From assembly GCF_028737325.1 (NCBI RefSeq), contig NZ_JAQZCH010000001.1:1160732-1224731 (forward strand): DNA of 64,000 nt, given 5' to 3'. The position numbers and the translations under genes are program-made. The DNA comes from Microbacterium thalli. GTDB taxonomy: Bacteria; Actinomycetota; Actinomycetes; Actinomycetales; Microbacteriaceae. The first letter of the stretch is position 1, and each line of letters opens with the position of its first letter. The notes below the pieces were generated by a model, which worked only from the letters and a program-made list of their open reading frames with translations, searched no databases and was not told where the DNA came from. Positions 8,236 through 16,673 of the stretch are shown piece after piece.

Positions 8236-9393
8236 GTGCCCGCCCTCGAGCCCGTGAGCGCCGAGCCGCGCGACGTGCTGCGCGCGCTGCGCCGCACGCT
8301 CGACGGCGCCGGCCCCGCTCTCGCCCTCGGCTCGCCTTCGGACCTCGACCCGACGGTCGAGGCTCCGCCGGGGACGGCGGCGGTCGTGACGACCTCGGGG
8401 TCGACCGGTGTGCCCAAGAGCGTCGTGCTCAGCCGGTCGGCGCTCATCGCCAGCGCCACCGCGACGGCGGAACGCATCGGCGAGGGGCGCTGGTTGCTCG
8501 CCCTCGCCCCGTCGTACGTCGCCGGTCTGCAGGTGCTCGTGCGCGGCCTGCTCAGCGGACACGAGCCGGCGGTCCTCTCGGGGTCGTTCTCGCCGGCCGC
8601 GTTCGCCGCGGTGACCGCGTCGCTGCACTCGAGCATCGGCGGCGAACGCGTGCCCGTCTACACCTCGCTCGTCCCCGCCCAGGTGTCCGACCTGCTCGAC
8701 GCAGCCGAGACGGATGCCGCCGTCGCCGCGTCCCTGCGCGCGTTCGAGGCCATCCTCGTCGGCGGGCAGGCGCTGCCGGCGGCGCTGCGCGAGCGTGCCG
8801 AGGACGCCGGCGCCCGCATCGTGCGCACCTACGGCTCGACCGAGACCAGCGGCGGCTGCGTCTACGACGGCATCCCGCTGCCCGGCGTCTCGGCGCGGAT
8901 CGTGGCCGGCGAGGTGCAGCTGAGCGGACCGACGCTCGCCGACGGCTACCTCGGTGAGCCGCAGCGGACGGCCGAGGTCTTCGTCGTCGACGACGGGCGG
9001 CGGTGGTACCGCACCGGCGACGCGGGCGAGCTTCACGAGGGGACTCTGCGCGTCACCGGGCGCATCGACAACGTCATCGTCTCGGGCGGCGTCAACGTCT
9101 CGCTCGACCGGGTCGAGTCCGCGGTGCGGGAGCTGCCCGGTCTCGGTGCGGCGGTGGTCGTCCCCGTCGGCGACGACCGGTGGGGTGAGGCATCCGTCGT
9201 GGTCGTCGCGCGCAACGCGCTCGCCGCTGTCGGCGTCGACGAGGATGCCGCCCTCGCGGCCGTCCGCGCGACGGTCGCCGAGCGCATCGGCAAGCCCGCC
9301 CGGCCGACGCGCGTCGTCGCGATCGACCGGATGCCGCTGCTCATCAGCGGCAAGCCCGACCGCGCGGCCGTGCGTCGCGCGCTCGCGATCTAG
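8236..9393 (+). CDS. menE: o-Succinylbenzoate-CoA ligase
   Basis: MenE adenylates o-succinylbenzoate and transfers it to CoA, giving the substrate of MenB. The 385-residue protein has the acyl-adenylate-forming enzyme motifs in order: the P-loop-like TSGSTGVPK (residues 53-61), RTYGSTETSGG, the YRTGD motif, the hinge/A8 region GRIDNVIVSGG, and the A10 lysine in SGKPDR near the C-terminus. At 385 residues it is shorter than typical acyl-CoA synthetases but normal for actinobacterial MenE. It starts with GTG one base after the menB stop. Its own stop codon TAG forms the start of the TAGGAT element ahead of menA. Confidence 0.93.
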   Translation: MPALEPVSAEPRDVLRALRRTLDGAGPALALGSPSDLDPTVEAPPGTAAVVTTSGSTGVPKSVVLSRSALIASATATAERIGEGRWLLALAPSYVAGLQVLVRGLLSGHEPAVLSGSFSPAAFAAVTASLHSSIGGERVPVYTSLVPAQVSDLLDAAETDAAVAASLRAFEAILVGGQALPAALRERAEDAGARIVRTYGSTETSGGCVYDGIPLPGVSARIVAGEVQLSGPTLADGYLGEPQRTAEVFVVDDGRRWYRTGDAGELHEGTLRVTGRIDNVIVSGGVNVSLDRVESAVRELPGLGAAVVVPVGDDRWGEASVVVVARNALAAVGVDEDAALAAVRATVAERIGKPARPTRVVAIDRMPLLISGKPDRAAVRRALAI

Positions 9394-9396
9394 GAT
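9391..9396 (+). promoter_or_regulatory. Possible -10 element of menA (TAGGAT)
   Basis: TAGGAT overlaps the menE stop codon and lies 8 nt before the menA GTG. The gap is slightly longer than the usual 6 nt of this window, so an internal leaderless promoter is likely but less certain. Confidence 0.45.
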
Positions 9397-9404
9397 GAAC
9401 CCTC

Positions 9405-10373
9405 GTGGCTCGCTCGTCTCGCTCCCCGAAAACATCCCGCCCGGCGCCGCGCGGCGGCAACCCCGCCAAGCGCGGTCTCGTCGCCGCCCCGCCGCCGCGC
9501 ACGGCGACGGCGCGTGACTGGATCGGCGCCGCGCGCCTGCGCACCCTTCCGCTGGCCGTGACGCCGGTGCTGATCGGCACGGGCGCCGCGATGCTCGTGG
9601 ACCGTCAGCTGCACGGGGTGATCGCGCTGTGCTGCCTCGTGGTCGCCGTCGCGTTGCAGATCGGCGTCAACTACGCCAACGACTACAGCGACGGCATCCG
9701 CGGCACGGACGATGTCCGGGTGGGGCCCGCCCGCCTGACCGGTGGTCGCCTCGCACGGCCGCGCACCGTCCTCGCGGTCGCCCTCGGGTTCTTCGCGCTC
9801 GCCGCCATCGCGGGCGTCGCGATCATCGTGCGCACGGGGCACTGGTGGATGCTGCTGGTGGGCGCCCTCTGCGTCGTCGCGGCGTGGTTCTACACCGGCG
9901 GCAAACGTCCCTACGGCTACGCCGGCCTCGGCGAGCTGTTCGTCTTCGTCTTCTTCGGCCTCGTCGCCACGGTCGGGACGACGTTCGTCCAGGCCGGTTC
10001 GGTGCCGCAGGAGAGCTGGTTCGGCGCGGTCGGCGCGGGCCTGCTCGCCTGCGCGGTGCTGCTGGCGAACAACCTGCGCGACATCGACCAGGACCGCGTC
10101 GCGGGCAAGCGAACGCTGACGGTCCTCATCGGCCGGACGGCCACGCGCATCGTGTTCACCGTCTTCGTGCTGGCCCCGTTCGCGATCGCCGTCCTGCTCG
10201 CGCTCGTGTACCCCATCGCGTGGCTCAGCCTGTTCGCGCTGCTGCCGGCGCTCTCGGCGATCCTCATCGTGTGGACCTACCGGCAGCCCCGTGAGCTCGT
10301 CGTCGCCCTCGCGCTGACCTCGCTCACCTCGGTGGCGTACGGCGCGTTCCTGTTCTGGGCCTTCGTCGGCTGA
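9405..10373 (+). CDS. menA: 1,4-Dihydroxy-2-naphthoate polyprenyltransferase
   Basis: MenA is a UbiA-family membrane prenyltransferase joining the polyprenyl chain to 1,4-dihydroxy-2-naphthoate with loss of CO2, giving demethylmenaquinone. The 322-residue protein has about eight or nine membrane helices and both Asp-rich diphosphate/Mg motifs: NYANDYSDGIRGTDD at 89-103 and NNLRDIDQDRVAGKRTL at 222-238. An N-terminal extension of about 35 residues rich in Ser, Pro, Arg and Ala precedes the family homology. It follows menE by 11 nt and meets the DUF4229 gene tail to tail with one base between them. The polyprenyl donor is probably made by the synthase at 15568. Confidence 0.95.
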   Translation: MARSSRSPKTSRPAPRGGNPAKRGLVAAPPPRTATARDWIGAARLRTLPLAVTPVLIGTGAAMLVDRQLHGVIALCCLVVAVALQIGVNYANDYSDGIRGTDDVRVGPARLTGGRLARPRTVLAVALGFFALAAIAGVAIIVRTGHWWMLLVGALCVVAAWFYTGGKRPYGYAGLGELFVFVFFGLVATVGTTFVQAGSVPQESWFGAVGAGLLACAVLLANNLRDIDQDRVAGKRTLTVLIGRTATRIVFTVFVLAPFAIAVLLALVYPIAWLSLFALLPALSAILIVWTYRQPRELVVALALTSLTSVAYGAFLFWAFVG

Positions 10374-10374
10374 G

Positions 10375-10635
10375 TCAGGACGCGGCGTCTTCGGCCTCAG
10401 CGTCGGCGACTTCGCCGGAACGGCGGCGCGTGCGACGATCGGCCAGGCTCGTGGCGACGTCGTCGAGCGGGCGGCGCAGGAAGATCATCGACAGGCTGAG
10501 ACCGATCAGCGCGGCAAAGATCGCCGACAGCCAGTAGTACTCGCGCATGACGGGGAAGAGCATCATCAGGCCGAACGGCACCAAGAAGGCGAGCAGCCGC
10601 AGAATCGAGTAGACGACGGCCGATCGGGTGTTCAT
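10375..10635 (-). CDS. DUF4229 small membrane protein
   Basis: An 86-residue protein with two membrane helices (about residues 9-28 and 34-52) joined by a short loop, then a charged C-terminal tail containing RTRRRSGE and an acidic end. This layout and the LRRPLDD motif after the second helix match the DUF4229 family of actinobacteria, whose function is not known. The start ATG is preceded at 6 nt by TAGACT. It lies inside the men block on the opposite strand. Confidence 0.75.
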   Translation of the reverse strand: MNTRSAVVYSILRLLAFLVPFGLMMLFPVMREYYWLSAIFAALIGLSLSMIFLRRPLDDVATSLADRRTRRRSGEVADAEAEDAAS

Positions 10636-10641
10636 CCCTCC

Positions 10642-10647
10642 AGTCTA
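10642..10647 (-). promoter_or_regulatory. Leaderless -10 element of the DUF4229 gene (TAGACT)
   Basis: On the minus strand TAGACT is followed by 6 nt (GGAGGG) and the ATG. The spacer itself looks like a Shine-Dalgarno sequence but would directly abut the start codon, too close to serve as one. Confidence 0.55.
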
Positions 10648-10695
10648 CGTGCGCGTTCCGAGCCGCAGCCCGGGTCCCGCAGGCCGCGGGGCGCC

Positions 10696-10701
10696 TAGGA
10701 T
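10696..10701 (+). promoter_or_regulatory. Leaderless -10 element of the PLDc_N gene (TAGGAT)
   Basis: TAGGAT lies exactly 6 nt before the ATG at 10708. It probably drives the small membrane gene and menD together. Confidence 0.55.
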
Positions 10702-10707
10702 GAGAGG

Positions 10708-11109
10708 ATGGCGCGGCTCCTGCTCATCGGTGTGCTTCTGGCACTCGCCTTCTGGGTGTACACCATCGTCGACTGCGCCCTGCAGGACCCCACCCGCCAT
10801 CGCGGTGTGAGCAAGCCGGTGTGGATCCTCATCGTGATCCTGCTGCCCGTGTTGGGCGGCATCCTGTGGTTCGCCGTCGGCCGCGCGCGCCGCGCTGCGA
10901 CCCCGACGCGCCGCGCACCCGACGACGATCCCGACTTCCTCGGCCGGATCGGCTCGGTCCGCGACCAGGACGAGCGCATCCGCCGCCTCGAAGAGGAGCT
11001 CGCGGCGCTCGATTCCGAGGCCGACGACCCGCGCGACACCCCGCCCGCGCCGTCGGCGAGCGACGACGACGCCGAGGGGCCGACCGGCTCCCGCGGCCCG
11101 CGCGCCTGA
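10708..11109 (+). CDS. PLDc_N domain small membrane protein
   Basis: A 133-residue protein with two membrane helices (about residues 2-20 and 35-54) with DCALQD and the KPVWILIVILLPVLGGILWF segment typical of the phospholipase D nuclease N-terminal (PLDc_N) domain, here without any phospholipase domain. The C-terminal half is cytoplasmic, charged and probably helical (RDQDERIRRLEEELAAL) followed by a disordered tail. menD starts one base after the stop, so it is co-transcribed with menD; whether it assists menaquinone synthesis at the membrane is unknown. Confidence 0.8.
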   Translation: MARLLLIGVLLALAFWVYTIVDCALQDPTRHRGVSKPVWILIVILLPVLGGILWFAVGRARRAATPTRRAPDDDPDFLGRIGSVRDQDERIRRLEEELAALDSEADDPRDTPPAPSASDDDAEGPTGSRGPRA

Positions 11110-11110
11110 G

Positions 11111-12904
11111 ATGAGCGGCTCGGACGGCCCGGCCGAGGCCGGACGCGCGCCCGCGACCGATGCGGCCGCCGCGCTGCTCGGCGCCCTCGTGTCGCGCGGC
11201 GTGCGCCACGTCGTCCTCAGCCCGGGGTCGCGGTCGCAGGCGCTGGCTCTCGTCGCGGCCGAGCTCGAGCGCCGGGGTGTGATCCGTCTGCACGTGCGCA
11301 TCGACGAACGCGTCGCCGGGTTCACGGCGCTCGGCATCGGCCGGGAGACCCGTGTTCCGGCCGCGGTGATCTGCACCTCGGGCACCGCCGTGGCGAACCT
11401 GATGCCCGCGGTGCTCGAAGCGCACCACTCCGGTGTGCCGCTCCTGCTGCTGACCGCTGACCGTCCGCCCGAGCTGCGCGGAATCGGCGCGAACCAGGCG
11501 ACGCGCCAGCCCGGGATGTTCTCGGGCTTCGTGCGGCTCGAGCTCGACGTGACCACCCCCGCGGACATCGACCCCGACGGCAGCGGCGCCGAGGCGGCGG
11601 ACCTGCGGGCCCTCGCCGCTCACGCCGTGACCGCCGCGCGAGGGTCGCTCGCGCGTCCGGCCGGCCCGGTGCACCTGAACCTGCCGTACCGCAACCCGCT
11701 CTCGGGTGAACTGCCGCCGTGGCTGGCGGGCGTGGCCGACGCCGCCGACCCCGACGGAGCGGTCGACGCGCCCGACGACTTCGCCTCGGGCGCGCACTAC
11801 CAGGGCGGTGGCGGCATCGGCGAGGCCGAGGACCCGCCCATCGACGATGAGCCGGTGGCGCTGCCGCGCGGACCGCGGACGATCGTCGTCGCCGGAGCCG
11901 ACGCCGGACCGGACGCCGAGGAGACCGCGCATCGCGGCGGCTGGCCGCTCATCGCCGAGATCGTCAGCGGGGCCAGGTTCGGCCGCAACCTCGTGCACGG
12001 GTACCGCTCCGTGCTCGGCGACCCCGAGCTGGCCGACGCCATCGAGCGGGTCGTCGTGTTCGGGCATCCCACCCTCAGCCGCGAGGTCGCGGCGCTGCTG
12101 TCGCGCCGCGACGTCGATGTGATCGCGGTGACCGGCCCGGGTGAGGCGCTGAACCTCAACGGCGAGACGACCCCGGCCCCCGCGGTCACGGTCGCCGACG
12201 GTGAGCCCGATCGGGCGTGGCTGGGGGCATGGATGCGGGCTTCGCGCGCGGCATCCGTCGATCTCAGCCCCGCTGCGCCCGACCTCGACGGGCTGGCGTC
12301 GGCCGTCCCGCAGGAGCGACTCGGTGCGATCTCGGCCGAGGTCGCGGTGCTGCGGGCTCCCGTCGACCGTGCGTCGCTCGTCGACGCGGTCTGGCGCGCG
12401 ACCTGGCCGCACGACCGTCTCGTGTTCGCCTCGTCGCGACTCGTGCGCGTGGCCGACAGCGTGCTCGGCGGTAAGAAGGTGCCCGTGCACGCCAACCGCG
12501 GACTCGCCGGCATCGACGGCATCGTCGCGACGGGCATCGGTGTCGCGCTCGCGAGTCAGGACGGCAGCGGAGCCGGAGTCACGCGTGTGCTCGCGGGCGA
12601 CCTGTCGTTGCTCCACGACGTCGGTTCGCTGCTGCTGCCGGGGGCCGAGGACGAGCCACGCATCCAGGTGATCGTGGGCAACGACGGCGGCGGCACGATC
12701 TTCGACGGGCTCGAGGTGGCCGACACCGCGCCGCGCGAGGCCGCCGACCGGGTGCTGTTCACGCCACACGAGACACGGCTCGAGCAGCTCGCCCTGGCCT
12801 ACGGGTGGGAGTACCGGCGGGTGACGACGCGCTCGGCGCTCGATCAGGCGCTGACCGCGCCCGTCGGCGGACGGCAGCTCATCGAGGTGCCGCTGACCCG
12901 CTGA
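11111..12904 (+). CDS. menD: SEPHCHC synthase (2-succinyl-5-enolpyruvyl-6-hydroxy-3-cyclohexene-1-carboxylate synthase)
   Basis: MenD is a thiamine-diphosphate enzyme that adds the succinic semialdehyde unit derived from 2-oxoglutarate to isochorismate, the first committed menaquinone step. The 597-residue protein has the N-terminal pyrimidine-binding domain (VLSPGSRSQAL near residue 36; the IDERVAGFTALGIG stretch that carries the catalytic Glu near 65), a middle domain, and the C-terminal diphosphate-binding domain with the GDLSLLHD and GNDGGG elements. Length is a little above the usual 550-570 because of an acidic insertion (about residues 210-250). It starts one base after the PLDc_N gene and converges with menF, 20 nt away. 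Confidence 0.95.
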   Translation: MSGSDGPAEAGRAPATDAAAALLGALVSRGVRHVVLSPGSRSQALALVAAELERRGVIRLHVRIDERVAGFTALGIGRETRVPAAVICTSGTAVANLMPAVLEAHHSGVPLLLLTADRPPELRGIGANQATRQPGMFSGFVRLELDVTTPADIDPDGSGAEAADLRALAAHAVTAARGSLARPAGPVHLNLPYRNPLSGELPPWLAGVADAADPDGAVDAPDDFASGAHYQGGGGIGEAEDPPIDDEPVALPRGPRTIVVAGADAGPDAEETAHRGGWPLIAEIVSGARFGRNLVHGYRSVLGDPELADAIERVVVFGHPTLSREVAALLSRRDVDVIAVTGPGEALNLNGETTPAPAVTVADGEPDRAWLGAWMRASRAASVDLSPAAPDLDGLASAVPQERLGAISAEVAVLRAPVDRASLVDAVWRATWPHDRLVFASSRLVRVADSVLGGKKVPVHANRGLAGIDGIVATGIGVALASQDGSGAGVTRVLAGDLSLLHDVGSLLLPGAEDEPRIQVIVGNDGGGTIFDGLEVADTAPREAADRVLFTPHETRLEQLALAYGWEYRRVTTRSALDQALTAPVGGRQLIEVPLTR

Positions 12905-12924
12905 CCCGCACGCGCGGGCAGGTG

Positions 12925-14214
12925 TCACGCGAGGGCGTCGACGATCGGGCGGAACTTCACCCGGGTCTCGAGCATCTCCGACTCGGGGTCGCTCGCGTTG
13001 ACGATCCCGGCGCCCGCGTACGCGGTGAACGGGATGGGGGAGGTCGCGTCGCGGTCGCTGAGGTGGAACTGCGCGCACCGGAGCGCGATGGCCCATTCGC
13101 CGTCGCCGTTCGCGTCGATCCAACCGACGGGACCGGCGTAGCGGCCGCGATCGAAGGGCTCGAGCCGTCGGATGACGTCGAGGGCCGCCGTCGTGGGTGT
13201 GCCGGCGACGGCGGCGGTGGGGTGCAGTGCGGCGACGAGATCGAGCGCGGAGGCCGCGGCGTCGAGGCGGCCTTCGACGTCGGTGGCGAGGTGCCAGACG
13301 TTCGGCAGCTTGAGCATGAACGGCTGCTCGCCGGCCACGAGCGACGACGTCGACGGCCGCAGCGCCTCGAGCACGCTGCGCACTGCGTAGCCGTGCTCGT
13401 CGAGGTCCTTCGAGCTGGTGGCGAGGCGGAGGGATGCCGCCGTGTCGGCGTCGGCGTCCGCGCCGCGGGCGATCGTGCCGGCGAGCACGCGCGCCGTGAC
13501 GGTGCCGCCCGAGACCGTCACGAGCGTCTCGGGGCTCGCCCCGATGAGCCCGTCGACGGCGAAGCTCCAGGTGTCGGGGTAGCCCGAGCCGAGCGCTCGC
13601 ACGAGTCGGCGCAGGTCGGCGTCGGCGGGAACCGTCCCCGCGAGATCGCGGGCGAGCACGACCTTGCCGACCTCGCCCGCGGCGATCGCGTCGATGCCGG
13701 CGCGCACGGCGCGCTCGTACCCGTCGGGGGTCAGCGCTCCCGGTCCGACCGTGGCGGACCAGTGCGGCCCGTATCCGACGACATCGGGCAGCTCGGCGCG
13801 GGGCGTCTCGGGCTCCGCGATGATGGCGGTGACCCACGAGCGCGAGCCGCGCCGCCCGACGATGACGCGGGGGACCGAGAAGCTGACCGGCGCCGACCCG
13901 GGGCGCCGGCGTGCGTCGGGTCGCGGGTCGAACGGCAGCGCGCCGAAGGCGACGAGTCCGCTGCCCGGCAGTCCGACCGGGTCGTCGATGTCGGCCGCCT
14001 CGACCACCTCGCGCCACCAGCGCGCGATGTCGCGGGCACCGCCGCCACCGGCTGCGGCAGAGAACGTCAGCGCACGTCCGCGCGCGGCGAGAGCGTCGCC
14101 TCGACGCGACCAGACGAGGGGGTCGTGCGGGTCGGCGTAGGCGAGGACGTCGTCGATCGCATCGACCTCGCGGGTGACCACGCGCAGCCGGACGGCGGGC
14201 GCAGAATCGTTCAC
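12925..14214 (-). CDS. menF: Isochorismate synthase
   Basis: This 429-residue chorismate-binding enzyme isomerises chorismate to isochorismate and feeds MenD. It has the family motifs in order: KVVLARDL (active-site Lys), GASPETLVTVSGG, the ARVLAGTIARG segment, the HPTAAVAGTP motif (chorismate/Mg binding) and, near the C-terminus, YAGPVGWIDANGDGEWAIALR and YAGAGIV. It could be called EntC-like by sequence, but the neighbouring menD, menG and menA genes make a menaquinone role the natural reading. The GTG start is 6 nt downstream of TAGGCT on the minus strand, and that promoter overlaps the divergent promoter of the DUF402 gene. Confidence 0.93.
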   Translation of the reverse strand: MNDSAPAVRLRVVTREVDAIDDVLAYADPHDPLVWSRRGDALAARGRALTFSAAAGGGGARDIARWWREVVEAADIDDPVGLPGSGLVAFGALPFDPRPDARRRPGSAPVSFSVPRVIVGRRGSRSWVTAIIAEPETPRAELPDVVGYGPHWSATVGPGALTPDGYERAVRAGIDAIAAGEVGKVVLARDLAGTVPADADLRRLVRALGSGYPDTWSFAVDGLIGASPETLVTVSGGTVTARVLAGTIARGADADADTAASLRLATSSKDLDEHGYAVRSVLEALRPSTSSLVAGEQPFMLKLPNVWHLATDVEGRLDAAASALDLVAALHPTAAVAGTPTTAALDVIRRLEPFDRGRYAGPVGWIDANGDGEWAIALRCAQFHLSDRDATSPIPFTAYAGAGIVNASDPESEMLETRVKFRPIVDALA

Positions 14215-14220
14215 CAGACC

Positions 14221-14230
14221 AGCCTAGACT
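14221..14230. promoter_or_regulatory. Overlapping divergent leaderless -10 elements of menF and the DUF402 gene
   Basis: The 10-bp sequence AGCCTAGACT holds TAGGCT on the minus strand (14221-14226) and TAGACT on the plus strand (14225-14230), sharing two bases. Each is followed by exactly 6 nt and a GTG: menF at 14214 and the DUF402 gene at 14237. Both genes must compete for the same DNA when transcription starts. Confidence 0.65.
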
Positions 14231-14236
14231 CGGCGG

Positions 14237-14785
14237 GTGATGCTCCGCCCCGCGCCCGGAACCCCGGTGACCTTCCGTTGGCGCAAGTGGAACGGCGGAA
14301 CCCACTGGGTGCACGCCTGCGTCTACCTCGGCAACGACGAGCACGGCGAATGGTTCGGTCAGCGGCCGGGAGACCGCAGCAGTCGGCCCGGGCGCGACTT
14401 CGTCGCCGAGCACGCGTGCGTCATGCTGCTGCCGCCGTCGGGGGACTGGGTGCTGACGATGAACGCCCCGCCGCATCCGACCCGCGTCTACATCGACCTT
14501 GCGTGGGACGCCCGCTGGGATGAGGGCGGCGACCCGACCGGAATCGACATGGACCTCGACGTCGTCGATTCGGCGACCCGCGGCATCTGGATCGACGATC
14601 GCGACGAGTGGGACGAGCACCGCGTGGCCTTCGGCTATCCCGCCGACATCGTGGCGCGTCTGGAGGCACGTGCGGTCGAGCTCGAGGCGGAGGTCACCGC
14701 GCACCGCGCGCCCTTCGACGACGCGTCGGTGCAGCGGTGGCTGGGCGTCCTCGCGCAGCTTCCCGCGCCTAGACTCGATCCGTGA
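14237..14785 (+). CDS. DUF402 domain protein (FomD-like)
   Basis: A 182-residue soluble protein matching DUF402: an N-terminal beta-rich segment (RWRKWNGGTHWVHACVYLG) and a C-terminal acidic cluster region (YIDLAWDARWDEGG, DMDLDVVD, DDRDEWDEHR) whose Asp/Glu residues are conserved metal ligands in the family. Characterised relatives (FomD, Staphylococcus Sa1684) hydrolyse nucleoside diphosphates or CDP-bound phosphonates; the substrate here is unknown. It starts with GTG then ATG; the GTG fits the 6-nt gap from TAGACT. It overlaps menG by 4 nt (GTGA), so it is translationally coupled with a menaquinone gene, although menG also has its own -10-like element. Confidence 0.75.
   Translation: MMLRPAPGTPVTFRWRKWNGGTHWVHACVYLGNDEHGEWFGQRPGDRSSRPGRDFVAEHACVMLLPPSGDWVLTMNAPPHPTRVYIDLAWDARWDEGGDPTGIDMDLDVVDSATRGIWIDDRDEWDEHRVAFGYPADIVARLEARAVELEAEVTAHRAPFDDASVQRWLGVLAQLPAPRLDP
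14770..14775 (+). promoter_or_regulatory. Leaderless -10 element of menG (TAGACT)
   Basis: TAGACT inside the 3' end of the DUF402 gene is followed by exactly 6 nt and the menG GTG, so menG may be made from its own leaderless transcript as well as by read-through. Confidence 0.55.
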
Positions 14786-15519
14786 GCAGCGAGCCCAACC
14801 GCGCCGATCTCGGCAAGGACCCGTCCCGTGTGAGCGGCATGTTCGATCAGGTCGCCGGCGCGTACGACCGCACCAACGACATCCTCAGCCTGGGCCAGGA
14901 CCGGCTGTGGCGGATCGCCGCAACGCGGGCCATCGCGCCGAAGCGCGGGGAGCGCATCCTCGACCTCGCCGCCGGCACGGGCGCGAGCTCGGTGTCGCTC
15001 GCACGCAGCGGAGCCGAGGTCGTGGCCGCGGATTTCTCGCCCGGCATGATCGCCGAGGGCGTTCGCCGCTACGGCGCTGAGTCGCCCGGGGGCGGCATCC
15101 CGAATCTGTCGTTCGTCGAGGCGGACGCGACCCAGCTGCCGTTCGCCGACGCCGAGTTCGACGTCGTGACGATCTCGTTCGGGCTGCGCAACGTCAACGA
15201 CCCGCGCCGGGCGCTGGCCGAGATGCTGCGCGTGACCAAGCCGGGCGGCCGCCTGCTCATCAGCGAGTTCTCGCACCCGCGCTCCCGCGCCTTCGCCGGG
15301 CTCTACCGGTTCTACAACGACCGGGTGCTGCCGGTGGTCGCGCGCTTCGTGAGCTCGAACGCCGAGGCGTACGACTACCTCAACGAGTCGATCCGCGACT
15401 GGCCCGACCAGCGCACGCTCGCAGCATGGATCGGCGAAGCCGGATGGACGGATGTCGCCCACCGCGACCTCTCGTTCGGGATCGTGGCGCTGCACCGCGC
15501 TGTCAAGCCCGCTACCTGA
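14782..15519 (+). CDS. menG: Demethylmenaquinone methyltransferase
   Basis: MenG (UbiE family) performs the last menaquinone step, SAM-dependent methylation of demethylmenaquinone. The 245-residue protein has the UbiE start VSGMFDQVAGAYDRTNDILSLGQDRLWR, the SAM-binding motif LDLAAGTGASS (about residues 58-68), the acidic loop AADFSPGMI, and the UbiE signature VTISFGLRNVNDPRRALAEMLRVTKPGG. The C-terminus lacks the extended UbiE tail motif but length is normal. It overlaps the DUF402 gene by 4 nt and is followed after 48 nt by the polyprenyl diphosphate synthase. Confidence 0.94.
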   Translation: MSSEPNRADLGKDPSRVSGMFDQVAGAYDRTNDILSLGQDRLWRIAATRAIAPKRGERILDLAAGTGASSVSLARSGAEVVAADFSPGMIAEGVRRYGAESPGGGIPNLSFVEADATQLPFADAEFDVVTISFGLRNVNDPRRALAEMLRVTKPGGRLLISEFSHPRSRAFAGLYRFYNDRVLPVVARFVSSNAEAYDYLNESIRDWPDQRTLAAWIGEAGWTDVAHRDLSFGIVALHRAVKPAT

Positions 15520-15555
15520 ACCGACCGCGGCGGATCGGTGCCCTCGGGCGGCCGG

Positions 15556-15561
15556 TAGGCT
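15556..15561 (+). promoter_or_regulatory. Leaderless -10 element of the polyprenyl diphosphate synthase gene (TAGGCT)
   Basis: TAGGCT lies exactly 6 nt before the GTG at 15568, and no Shine-Dalgarno sequence is present. Confidence 0.6.
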
Positions 15562-15567
15562 GGCCTC

Positions 15568-16623
15568 GTGACATCGAGCCCCTCCGCGCCGCGGCTGGCG
15601 AAGCACCTCGGCATGACCGAGCGCATCTTCGCCGGTCCCCGGACCCGCAAGCTGCTCGCGACGGTCGAAGCGGGCCTCGTGCGCGTCGAGGAACGCCTCG
15701 GCGACGAGCTCACCGTCAGCGACGCGCTGGTCGACGCGAAGACCCGTTATCTCTACGAGGCGGGCGGCAAGCGGCTGCGTCCGATGCTCGCGCTGCTCAC
15801 CGCCCAGCTCGGCGACGGCGCGACCGATGACGTCCTCGCGGGCGCGGCGGCGCTCGAGCTGACGCACCTCGGCTCGCTCTACCACGACGACGTCATGGAC
15901 GGCGCCGACAAGCGTCGCGGGGTGCCCAGCGCCCACGCGGTGTGGGGCAACAACGTCGCGATCCTGACCGGAGATCTGCTCTTCTCGCGGGCGAGCCAGC
16001 TGATGGCGCGCATCGGCGAGCGGGCGATCCGGCTGCAGGCCGACACGTTCGAGCGACTCGTCCTCGGTCAGATGCACGAGACCATCGGCGCGCAGCCCGG
16101 TGACGATCCGGTGGACTTCTACATCCAGGTGCTCGCCGACAAGACCGGCTCGCTCATCGCCGCGGCGGCGCAGGTGGGCGTGCTGTTCTCGAACGGTCCG
16201 GAGGAGCTCGCCGAGCCGCTGCTGACCTTCGGCGAGAAGGCCGGCGTCGCCTTCCAGCTGCTCGATGACGTCATCGATCTCTCCGCAGACCCCGAGGCGA
16301 CCGGCAAGGTCCCCGGCACCGATCTGCGCGCCGGCGTCCCGACGATGCCGTACCTGCTCCTCACGCGGGCGAGCGACGACGCGTCGCGTGCCCTGGCCCA
16401 GACCATCGACGACGGCGTCTCGGCGATCGCCGAAGGCGCGGACCCCGCAATCCTCGACGAGCCGCTGGCGCGCCTGCGCGACCATGACGTCACCGCCCAG
16501 ACCCGACGGCTCGCCGAGCAGTGGGCCGACGACGCCGTCGCCGCGCTCGAGCCGCTCCCCGCCGGAGCCGTGCGCGACGCTCTGACCCGGTTCGCCGAGG
16601 TCGTCGTCGACCGCGCCAGCTGA
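15568..16623 (+). CDS. Long-chain all-trans polyprenyl diphosphate synthase
   Basis: A 351-residue prenyl chain-elongating synthase, which condenses isopentenyl diphosphate units with an allylic primer to make the side chain of menaquinone. The first Asp-rich motif reads YHDDVMD (about residues 108-114) after LTHLGSL, and the second is QLLDDVIDLSAD (about 230-241); a GGKRLRP substrate-binding motif lies near residue 68. Bulky residues two positions before the first motif are small (Ser, Leu), consistent with long-chain rather than geranyl/farnesyl product; exact chain length cannot be read. Position right after menG supports a menaquinone role, and MenA would be the consumer. Confidence 0.92.
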   Translation: MTSSPSAPRLAKHLGMTERIFAGPRTRKLLATVEAGLVRVEERLGDELTVSDALVDAKTRYLYEAGGKRLRPMLALLTAQLGDGATDDVLAGAAALELTHLGSLYHDDVMDGADKRRGVPSAHAVWGNNVAILTGDLLFSRASQLMARIGERAIRLQADTFERLVLGQMHETIGAQPGDDPVDFYIQVLADKTGSLIAAAAQVGVLFSNGPEELAEPLLTFGEKAGVAFQLLDDVIDLSADPEATGKVPGTDLRAGVPTMPYLLLTRASDDASRALAQTIDDGVSAIAEGADPAILDEPLARLRDHDVTAQTRRLAEQWADDAVAALEPLPAGAVRDALTRFAEVVVDRAS

Positions 16624-16673
16624 TCTGCCCCGCTGCGTCCGCGTACGGGCGCGACCAGGAACGAGGAACACCT

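Noticed and set aside
10829..14704. A 1291-residue open frame on the minus strand covering menD and the DUF402 gene
   Set aside because: It runs through menF in a different frame and opposite menD, and shows no domain; only the menF, menD and DUF402 readings match families.
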